DNA from: Dinghuibacter silviterrae
GTDB lineage: Bacteria > Bacteroidota > Bacteroidia > Chitinophagales > Chitinophagaceae
Direction of reading: 5' to 3'
NCBI RefSeq assembly: GCF_004366355.1
Contig: NZ_SODV01000001.1
Location: 930,001 to 994,000, forward strand
Length of the DNA: 64,000 nucleotides
Under the pieces are notes generated by a model. It did no database searches, was not told where the DNA came from, and was given only the letters and a program-made list of their open reading frames with translations. Shown here in pieces: positions 58,441-64,000 of this stretch. Position 1 is the first letter of the stretch. The number at the start of each line of letters is the position of its first letter. A program made the position numbers and the translations under genes.

Positions 58441-59901
58441 TTACCTGAGTGTATACATGATTTGCATTTTGGCGATACTGGTTCGGTTGACGATCGAATT
58501 GCCCTGGTCGTCCACCTGGTTGGCCGAATGCTGGAGCCCACGCTGGTACTGGACCGTGGCGCTAAACCGGTGCCAGGTGTAGTTGGCGCCCACCAGGTAA
58601 CGGATATCCGAGGTCTTGACTTGCGGCTGTTGTTGGTCCTGGTTCGTCGCCGTGTTGCTGACGTAATACAAAGCTAAATTGGTCAGGGGTGTTATGGTCG
58701 TCCGGGTATCATCCTGTTCGGAGAGCAGACGGGAATATTGTATGCCCGCCTCGACGTTCAGGTGGCGGACGACCGCCCACTCGACGCTGACCGGTACGTC
58801 CAGGTACAACAGCCTTCCGATCTTGGTCGAAGACGTGGAGGCAGGCAACGCTGCATAGGCCTGAACGGTGCTGTCCATGACCGTGAGGTTTTTTTGAGAA
58901 AGCGTTTTGGTATAGGCCACGGGAGACGGTCCCGCCACCCCTGCCTTCAGGCTGAGCTTCGGGGTAAGCCGGTACCGGGTGATAAACACCGGGTAAAGAC
59001 CGGGTTCCCACTTGGACTGGTTGTTCACGGTAACGGTGCGCATACTCCCGGGGAAATTGGCGCCAAGACCTACATCAAAACCCCAGCGGCTGTGGTGGGC
59101 GGGCCGGATCGGACCGGCCGGGGCCCCGGTGGAGGCCAGGAGCCTCGGGGAGGCCGCCAGCGGTTTTTCGAGGAAAGGCATTTTCAGGTCCGGCGTGGCT
59201 CCGGAGTATCCTCTGGTAGTGGTCGTACAAAAACAGGCTGAACCGGGGTTTCCGGATGTTTCCAGCACCAAAACGTCTTGCGGCTTTGTTTGCGACAGCA
59301 GGGTTTCCTTATCGCTGTTCGCCAATATTTGGCGCGACCCTTTGTCGCTCGCCCGGCTACCGGTGAGGCTGCCTGCGGGGAAACGATCGTCCCTGCGTGA
59401 TCCGGTGGTTCCGGTTGTGGTGGCAAGGTCCCTGGAAGGTTCGCCGGACGGGTACGCCCCGTCGTTTTGGGCCGTGGCCGGTACGCCGCCAGCCGGTACG
59501 CCGCCCGCTTGTACTCCGCCGTTTTGTGCCCCGGCGGCTTGCGCTCCGCCCGCTTGTGCCCCACTGGTCTGCGCTCCGGCGGCTTGTGCTCCGCCCGCTT
59601 TGGCTCCATCGGCCTGCGCGACCGAGGTTTGCCCGCCGGCACCAGCCCGCGATCCGCTCCCGGTCGTCACTGCCAGCGGCGTCTTGGTTTTGGAAGAATG
59701 TGCCTCGTGGATCAAGGCCCAGGCAGCGCCGGCAAGGATGAGGCAAGCGGCGGCGGCGTACCAGCGGCGGAGCTGGTAGACCGGCCGGGGGCGGACCGTA
59801 GCATCCAGCAGCGCGCGCATCCGCTGCCAGCCGGTCTCCGGATCGGGAACCTCCGTTTCGGCCAGTTTGTGCTTAAGGTGGTCAAACAATTCGTCCCTCA
59901 T
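58441..59901 (-). CDS. Anti-sigma-like N-terminus fused to an outer-membrane-type barrel
   Basis: 486 aa. Residues 1-47 are soluble and helical (MRDELFDHLKHKLAETEVPD... WQRMRALLDATV), as in anti-sigma domains; 48-64 is one transmembrane helix (YAAAACLILAGAAWALI). A periplasmic linker holds nine pentapeptide repeats of G-A-Q-A-x type (99-143), then Thr/Ser/Gly-rich sequence with a CFC pair (223-225). From about 272 to the end are beta strands (WGFDVGLGANFPG, FSATVQYQRGL, AKMQIMYTLR) like a small outer-membrane barrel. The start overlaps the sigma factor stop (ATGA). This suggests a membrane-spanning regulator linking both membranes. Its role is inference. Confidence 0.75.
   Translation of the reverse strand: MRDELFDHLKHKLAETEVPDPETGWQRMRALLDATVRPRPVYQLRRWYAAAACLILAGAAWALIHEAHSSKTKTPLAVTTGSGSRAGAGGQTSVAQADGAKAGGAQAAGAQTSGAQAGGAQAAGAQNGGVQAGGVPAGGVPATAQNDGAYPSGEPSRDLATTTGTTGSRRDDRFPAGSLTGSRASDKGSRQILANSDKETLLSQTKPQDVLVLETSGNPGSACFCTTTTRGYSGATPDLKMPFLEKPLAASPRLLASTGAPAGPIRPAHHSRWGFDVGLGANFPGSMRTVTVNNQSKWEPGLYPVFITRYRLTPKLSLKAGVAGPSPVAYTKTLSQKNLTVMDSTVQAYAALPASTSSTKIGRLLYLDVPVSVEWAVVRHLNVEAGIQYSRLLSEQDDTRTTITPLTNLALYYVSNTATNQDQQQPQVKTSDIRYLVGANYTWHRFSATVQYQRGLQHSANQVDDQGNSIVNRTSIAKMQIMYTLR
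59473..59607 (-). repeat. Tandem 15-bp repeats encoding G-A-Q-A-x pentapeptides
   Basis: Nine in-frame 15-bp units encode residues 99-143 of the barrel protein: GAKAG, GAQAA, GAQTS, GAQAG, GAQAA, GAQNG, GVQAG, GVPAG, GVPAT. Units are degenerate at the DNA level but share the period, suggesting growth by slippage. Confidence 0.8.
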
Positions 59902-60479
59902 GAATACATATTTTTTTGCCTGGAGGCGTCCAGGGCGGAGTCGCCTCCTTCTGAGAAATATTGTCTCAACTTCTTCCGGGCTTCCGTCAGGTGCCAGCGG
60001 GAGGTACTCTCGCTGATGCCCAGGGTGGTTGCGATTTGTTTGTGTGAATAGGCCTCGAACAGATGCATGTTCAGGACCGTTTTGGTCGTCTGGGGCAGCC
60101 GTCTGATCCCCTGGAGGAGAATATCCGGATTGAGGTCCGATATGGGCGCCTCCTCCTCCGGAAGCTCCCCGATATTGTCCAGATGAACCACCTGGAAGGC
60201 CCGCCTGTTGCGGCTCCGGACATAGTCGATGGCCGTATGGGTGACCACCGTCTTGATCCAGGCTTCTATCGCGCCCAGGCTGGAATTATATTTATGGATT
60301 TTGGTGAAAACCTTGAGGAAACCATCGTTGAGCACAGACATCGTCTCCATATCGTCCTGGCAATAGCGCTGGCATATCCTGTATAGTACAGGAAAAAAGT
60401 GCTTATAGAGCAATTCCTGGGACTTTCTGTCGTCCCGGAGGCATCCCTCTACCCAATCTTGGATTTGTCCCGGATTCAA
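59898..60479 (-). CDS. RNA polymerase ECF-type sigma factor
   Basis: 193 aa. Sigma-2 region (about 20-90): 'SQELLYKHFFPVLYRICQRYCQDDMETMSVLNDGFLKVFTKIHKYN'; sigma-4 region (about 125-180): 'GIRRLPQTTKTVLNMHLFEAYSHKQIATTLGISESTSRWHLTEARKKLRQYF'. It is probably held inactive by the downstream membrane partner, whose start codon overlaps its stop. The start is a TTG at 60479 with CAGGGA upstream; no in-frame ATG precedes the sigma-2 region. The target genes are unknown. Confidence 0.88.
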   Translation of the reverse strand: MNPGQIQDWVEGCLRDDRKSQELLYKHFFPVLYRICQRYCQDDMETMSVLNDGFLKVFTKIHKYNSSLGAIEAWIKTVVTHTAIDYVRSRNRRAFQVVHLDNIGELPEEEAPISDLNPDILLQGIRRLPQTTKTVLNMHLFEAYSHKQIATTLGISESTSRWHLTEARKKLRQYFSEGGDSALDASRQKNMYS

Positions 60480-60594
60480 TCCCTGAAGCTGTTTTTTTGG
60501 TTGGGGCAGCTACACACAAGATGCGGCGACCCGCTTAATAAAACGGTATGGGAAGGCTGTTCGCTGGGTTAAAAAAATGCTAATTCCGGCACCG

Positions 60595-60614
60595 GGCGCG
60601 CCCAAAAGCGCGCC
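60595..60614. terminator. Hairpin after murA
   Basis: GGCGCGC/GCGCGCC, perfect 7-bp stem with a 6-base loop; it begins on the last base of the murA stop codon. No T-run on the minus strand. Confidence 0.5.
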
Positions 60615-61921
60615 TAGTTGACGCGCCGTATATCCGCTCCCAGCTTACGAAGCCGCTCGTCGATATACTGGTATCCACGGTCGATCTGTTCGATGTTCTG
60701 GATGGTACTCCGGCCCTCGGCGCTGAGGGCGGCGATCAGGAGGGCGACGCCCGCCCGGATGTCGGGACTGCTCATCGTGATGCCCCGGAGGCGGCGCTGG
60801 CGGGCCAGCCCGACGACGGCGGCGCGGTGCGGGTCGCACAGGATGATCTGGGCGCCCATGTCCATCAGCTTGTCGGTGAAGAACAACCGGCTTTCGAACA
60901 TTTTTTGGTGGATCAGGACGCTGCCCCGGGCCTGGGTGGCCACGACGAGGAGGATGCTGAGCAGGTCGGGGGTAAAGCCCGGCCACGGGTGATCGTAGAT
61001 GGTGGGGATGGAGCCGTCAAGGTTGCCCTGAATGGAGTACAGCTCCTGTTCCGGGACCCGGATGTCGTCCCCTTCCAAAAACAATTCGATCCCCATTTGC
61101 CGGAATTTGTCGGGGATCTGGCCCAGGTGCCCCAGACCGGCGTTCCGGATGGTGATGGCGCTTTGGGTCATGGCGGCCAGCCCGATAAACGATCCTACCT
61201 CGATCATGTCGGGGAGGAGGCGGTGCTCGGTCCCATGGAGTGCGGTGACGCCCTCGATGGTCAGGAGGTTGGAGCCTATGCCCGTGATCCTGGCGCCCAT
61301 GCGGTTCAGCATCAGGCACAATTGCTGTATGTAGGGTTCGCAGGCTGCGTTGTAGATGGTCGTGGTGCCCTTGGCCATGGAGGCAGCCATGACGATATTG
61401 GCCGTGCCCGTGACCGACGGTTCGTTCAGGAGCATGTACGTGCCCCTCATGTCCTGACCGTTGAGCGTGAAGTAGTTGTCCCCGGTATTGTAGTCGGGCC
61501 GCACGCCCAGCTTTTCAAAACCGATGATGTGCGTATCCAGGGGTCTGCGACCGATCTTGTCACCCCCGGGTTTGGGGATAAAGGCTTTTCCAAAACGGGC
61601 GAGCATGGGTCCGGCGATCATCACGGACCCCCGAAGGCGCCCGCCCTTCTGGCGAAAGGCTTCGCTTTCGAGATAGCCGGTATCTACCTTGTCCGCCTTG
61701 AAGATGCAGGTATCCCGCGAAGGACGGTCTATGGACACGCCCATTTCTCCCAGGAGTTCTATGAGGAGATTGACGTCCAGGATGTCGGGAATATTGTTGA
61801 CCTTGACGGTCTCGGGGGTGAGGAGTACGGCGGAGATAATTTGAAGGGCTTCGTTCTTGGCACCTTGGGGAGTGATTTCCCCTTTTAGTTTTTTACCGCC
61901 TTCGACCTGGAAAGCACTCAC
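60614..61921 (-). CDS. murA: UDP-N-acetylglucosamine 1-carboxyvinyltransferase, Asp-type
   Basis: 435 aa, adds enolpyruvate from PEP to UDP-GlcNAc, first committed peptidoglycan step. 'GEITPQGAKNEALQIISAVLLT' and 'AGPMLARFGKAFIPKPGGDKIGRRPLDTHI' are the family signatures. In the active-site loop the usual Cys (PGGC-x-IG) is Asp121 (PGGDKIG), the change known from intrinsically fosfomycin-resistant bacteria. 'NEPSVTGTANIVMAASMAKGTTTIYNAACEP' and 'LDGSIPTIYDHPWPGFTPDLL' follow. The start is a GTG at 61921 overlapping the DUF4290 stop (GTGA), so the two are coupled. Confidence 0.95.
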   Translation of the reverse strand: MSAFQVEGGKKLKGEITPQGAKNEALQIISAVLLTPETVKVNNIPDILDVNLLIELLGEMGVSIDRPSRDTCIFKADKVDTGYLESEAFRQKGGRLRGSVMIAGPMLARFGKAFIPKPGGDKIGRRPLDTHIIGFEKLGVRPDYNTGDNYFTLNGQDMRGTYMLLNEPSVTGTANIVMAASMAKGTTTIYNAACEPYIQQLCLMLNRMGARITGIGSNLLTIEGVTALHGTEHRLLPDMIEVGSFIGLAAMTQSAITIRNAGLGHLGQIPDKFRQMGIELFLEGDDIRVPEQELYSIQGNLDGSIPTIYDHPWPGFTPDLLSILLVVATQARGSVLIHQKMFESRLFFTDKLMDMGAQIILCDPHRAAVVGLARQRRLRGITMSSPDIRAGVALLIAALSAEGRSTIQNIEQIDRGYQYIDERLRKLGADIRRVN

Positions 61922-62667
61922 TTAAATCGTTTTTTATTAAACCGGTTGTTGCCGCCCGCGCCGTTGCCGCGGTTGTTGCCGTCGCGGCTGCCGCCCGGAC
62001 GGTTGCCGTTACCTCCGCGGTTCCCGTTATTGCTCCGGTTCCCGTTGGTGCCACGGTTGTTTTGCGAATAGTGTTGTTTGTGACGAGGCTTGCCGACGTT
62101 GGATATGAAATCTTCCCTTTCCGGGGACGCGCGGTGCTTGACAAAAGGACGGTTGTTGAACTCAAGCTGGCCTTGGGTAAGGTTGCTCAGCTCTGCCTGG
62201 ATAGAGTCGTCGTGGACGAGCTCGTGGTGCCAGTTGGAGTACGCCAGCTTCATGTAATAAGCGATGGCGTTGGCAAACCCCTGGCGTTTGTCGGCGTCTT
62301 CCTCGCTGAGGGCTTTGTTGATCACCGTTTCGATGTTCTTACCGAGGTGGTTGAACTTCGGATACCGTTTCGGGTAGGGAAGCCGCTCCGGTTTGGTCTT
62401 CAGGGTTTCCCTGGTCGGAATCGGATAGGGGCTTTCTACCTCCAGTTTGAAATCGGATATAAGGAAAAGGTGATCCCAAAGTTTGTGGCGGAAATCTTCT
62501 ACGTTGCGAAGGTGCGGATTCAGGAAACCCATCAGTTCAATCAGGGCGTAGGCGTTCTTTTGTCTCCTTTCCGGGTCCTCAATCGTTAGCAGGTAATCCA
62601 CCATCTGCTGAATATGGCGGCCATACTCCCGCATGGTCAGCCCGGTGCGTAATGTATTATATTCCAT
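61918..62667 (-). CDS. DUF4290 family protein with an Asn/Gly/Arg-rich tail
   Basis: 249 aa from the ATG at 62667 (MEYNTLRTGLTMREYGRHI). The helical DUF4290 domain ('MVDYLLTIEDPERRQKNAYALIELMGFLNPHLRNVEDFRHKLWDHLFLISDF', 'YPKFNHLGKNIETVINKAL') is found in Bacteroidota beside murA. The last ~45 residues are low-complexity N/G/R repeats such as GNRSNNGNRGGNGN, resembling RGG-type RNA-binding tails. The frame extends to 62703 but a TACTTTTG promoter lies at 62683. Coupled to murA; function unknown. Confidence 0.85.
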   Translation of the reverse strand: MEYNTLRTGLTMREYGRHIQQMVDYLLTIEDPERRQKNAYALIELMGFLNPHLRNVEDFRHKLWDHLFLISDFKLEVESPYPIPTRETLKTKPERLPYPKRYPKFNHLGKNIETVINKALSEEDADKRQGFANAIAYYMKLAYSNWHHELVHDDSIQAELSNLTQGQLEFNNRPFVKHRASPEREDFISNVGKPRHKQHYSQNNRGTNGNRSNNGNRGGNGNRPGGSRDGNNRGNGAGGNNRFNKKRFK

Positions 62668-62682
62668 AAAATGTGTCTCAAA

Positions 62683-62690
62683 CAAAAGTA
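62683..62690 (-). promoter_or_regulatory. -7 element for the DUF4290-murA operon
   Basis: Minus strand TACTTTTG, exact TAnnTTTG, 15 bases before the ATG at 62667. Confidence 0.6.
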
Positions 62691-62717
62691 CGGTAAATTT
62701 CACAAGGGACCCTTTTG

Positions 62718-62725
62718 TACTTTTG
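62718..62725 (+). promoter_or_regulatory. -7 element for the glycosyltransferase gene at 62757
   Basis: TACTTTTG, exact TAnnTTTG, 31 bp before the ATG, divergent from the DUF4290 element. A hairpin (CCCGGGCG/CGCCCGGG, 62730-62747) lies between it and the ATG. Confidence 0.55.
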
Positions 62726-62756
62726 TGCCCCCGGGCGACCGCCCGGGCCCCTGATC

Positions 62757-63965
62757 ATGCACCTTGCGATAGACGGAACCTTATGGGAAAACCATAGCCC
62801 CGATGGGTACGACCGGATGGCCAGATCCCTCCTGGACGCCCTGGGGCAGCCCGCCACCTTCCTGGGAAGGGGCCCCGTCCCGGCCGCCTTTGCGGCGCCC
62901 GGCGCCAGTGCAGGCCGGGCCTCTGTCGCGGCGCCGGCCGTCATTGTAGGCCGTGCTTTCGCCGAGGGCCGCTGGATGCAGGCGGAGCCGAATCTGATGG
63001 AAAAAATAAGGCCCGCCGGCTGGCTCAAACGAACCATCCCCCGGGTCATGACCGAAGCCCACCTCGACCGTTGGATCAGCTTTTCCGGGAACACCTCCGC
63101 CCCCGGCGGAAGGATCTTCCTCAAGGATGTAGCGCCCCTGCTCTGGCCGGACACCGCCCCCCGGGGCGCGGCCGACGCCCTCCGGGCAAGGTACGCCGAA
63201 GCCCTGGAGGACCCGGGCACGGAAGTGCTGCTGTTCTCGAAGCGCGCGGCGGAGCTCTTGGGCGACGGCGCGGGTCGCAGCCACCAAGCCGCCAGCGACG
63301 GCGGGCCGGCGATCACCAACGGCGCCGCCGCGAGCCGCGTCCACGTCCTCCCGCCATACTACGGCCCCGCCCCGGTGGCGGACCGCGACGCCATCAAAGC
63401 CGAATACGGCCAGGGCAAAGAATACTTCCTTTGGACCGGCTCCACCGGAGACCACTGGAGGGACGCCATGAAGGCCTTTTCCCAGTTTAAAATGCGGCAA
63501 AGGAGCCATATGCGGCTGGTCCTGGCGCCCTGGGGGGCGCCGACGGGCGGCGCGGGGACAAGCCCGGGCGAGGGCATACAGGAAGGCCTGGCGACATACA
63601 AATTCCGCGCGGACGTCACCGTCCTTGATCCGGAAAAGCGGGGGCCGGAAAAGTGGGAACACGCCGCCCTGGGCGCGTACGCCCTTTTATATACGCCCGA
63701 AAAAGAGGAGTTGGGTTGGGTCACCCTGGCGGCGGCAACGCTTGAAACGCCCCTCATACAGACAAAGCGGAGCGTGGCCACGGAATGGGCCGGGGATGCC
63801 GCGGAGTGGGTAGACCCGGGGGATCCGGCGTCGATAGCGGAGGCGATGTTGCAACTTTTCAAGGACGAGGCGTACCGGAGCCGCCTTTTAAAAAGAGGAA
63901 GGGCCCTGGCGGAGGCAATGGGACCGGAGAAGGTGATTAATCGTTACCTTTGCCATCTTAGTTAA
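62757..63965 (+). CDS. Glycosyltransferase, GT-B/group 1 type
   Basis: 402 aa from the ATG at 62757 (MHLAIDGTLWENHSPDGYDRM). Weak but recognisable GT-B features: a glycine-linked 'EYFLWTGSTGDHWRDAMKAFSQFKMRQ' block (start of the C-terminal Rossmann domain) and 'AALGAYALLYTPEKEELGWVTLAAATLETPLIQT' (donor-binding E-x7-E region, with 'EELGWVTLAAATLETP'). The middle is unusually Ala/Gly/Pro-rich and G+C-heavy. It probably adds a sugar to an envelope glycan; donor and acceptor are unknown. The frame opens upstream at 62715 but contains the promoter. Confidence 0.7.
   Translation: MHLAIDGTLWENHSPDGYDRMARSLLDALGQPATFLGRGPVPAAFAAPGASAGRASVAAPAVIVGRAFAEGRWMQAEPNLMEKIRPAGWLKRTIPRVMTEAHLDRWISFSGNTSAPGGRIFLKDVAPLLWPDTAPRGAADALRARYAEALEDPGTEVLLFSKRAAELLGDGAGRSHQAASDGGPAITNGAAASRVHVLPPYYGPAPVADRDAIKAEYGQGKEYFLWTGSTGDHWRDAMKAFSQFKMRQRSHMRLVLAPWGAPTGGAGTSPGEGIQEGLATYKFRADVTVLDPEKRGPEKWEHAALGAYALLYTPEKEELGWVTLAAATLETPLIQTKRSVATEWAGDAAEWVDPGDPASIAEAMLQLFKDEAYRSRLLKRGRALAEAMGPEKVINRYLCHLS
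63945..63952 (+). promoter_or_regulatory. -7 element for the gene starting at 63975
   Basis: TACCTTTG, exact TAnnTTTG, in the last codons of the glycosyltransferase gene and 22 bp before the next ATG. Confidence 0.55.
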
Positions 63966-63974
63966 TTGTTTAAT

Positions 63975-64000
63975 ATGAAGAAGAGCACCATTACGGTAGA
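63975..64000 (+). CDS. Start of a protein-coding gene (truncated by window edge)
   Basis: ATG at 63975 reads MKKSTITV and continues past the edge. A TACCTTTG promoter element is 22 bp upstream. Only eight residues are visible, so nothing more can be said about its function. Confidence 0.5.

Noticed and set aside
59473-59607. Possible CRISPR array
   Set aside because: The 15-bp period lies within a coding frame, has no spacers and encodes pentapeptides.

Overview
This window looks like a stretch of chromosome from a Bacteroidota bacterium, most likely a G+C-rich member of the Chitinophagaceae; the genus cannot be fixed from sequence alone. The reasons are the many copies of the Bacteroidota promoter -7 element (TAnnTTTG) just upstream of genes, the poor use of Shine-Dalgarno sites, and lineage-typical families (DUF4290 next to murA, DUF4421, TIGR02757, CNNM/CorC-type protein, hybrid two-component kinases, an Asp-type MurA). 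No rRNA, insertion sequence, transposase, phage gene or CRISPR array was found. The window is mostly ordinary housekeeping and envelope genes, densely packed on both strands, with one tRNA gene.

Layout. 1-6.5 kb: a truncated two-part amidohydrolase, a GT-B glycosyltransferase, a tiny lipoprotein, and a mannose-1-phosphate guanylyltransferase / arabinose-5-phosphate isomerase pair (sugar precursors for LPS or capsule). 6.7-9.2 kb: RecQ helicase and tRNA-Phe. 9.3-12.5 kb: small accessory-looking genes (ankyrin protein, DUF2306 membrane protein, P-loop kinase, VOC protein). 12.6-22.8 kb: glycosyltransferases, an outer-membrane D15-type barrel, a histidine kinase, flavin reductase plus fumarylacetoacetase-family enzyme, a fatty-acid-hydroxylase-like protein, LptC, CoaX and a LON-domain protein. 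22.8-29.3 kb: a four-gene signalling operon (CHASE3-GAF hybrid kinase with three receivers, CheR, CheB, REC-kinase-REC). 29.3-38.3 kb: TypA, RNase HII, heme A synthase, a membrane patatin, a lipid kinase, LysS and DUF1003. 38.3-44.4 kb: a DUF4421 barrel, a heavy-metal RND pump with adaptor, and an OmpR-type regulator. 44.5-56.2 kb: a three-domain GH18/deacetylase/glycosyltransferase protein, RpiB, an M28 peptidase, a deoxyhypusine-synthase-like enzyme and a gene string with a transsulfuration enzyme and an SDR. 56.4-64 kb: CNNM/CBS protein, guanylate kinase, an ECF sigma factor with a very unusual partner, MurA-DUF4290, and a glycosyltransferase.

The most interesting observations are: (i) two copies, 40 kb apart, of a long hairpin element (16202-16324 and 56294-56406) in which all four arm substitutions and one 5-bp indel are compensated on the opposite arm; both copies lie between convergent genes; (ii) a sigma-factor operon whose second gene encodes an anti-sigma-like N-terminus, one inner-membrane helix, a Gly-Ala-Gln pentapeptide linker and an outer-membrane-type barrel in one chain; (iii) a CheR/CheB pair inside a non-chemotaxis kinase operon, with two MCP-like methylation motifs in the coiled coil of the adjacent kinase; (iv) a single protein that joins glycan synthase, deacetylase and hydrolase domains; (v) a CoaX homologue lacking a normally conserved aspartate.

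At least seven convergent gene pairs overlap tail-to-tail, whereas several non-overlapping convergent pairs are separated by strong hairpins. All functions are inferred from motifs read by eye; no database search was possible.
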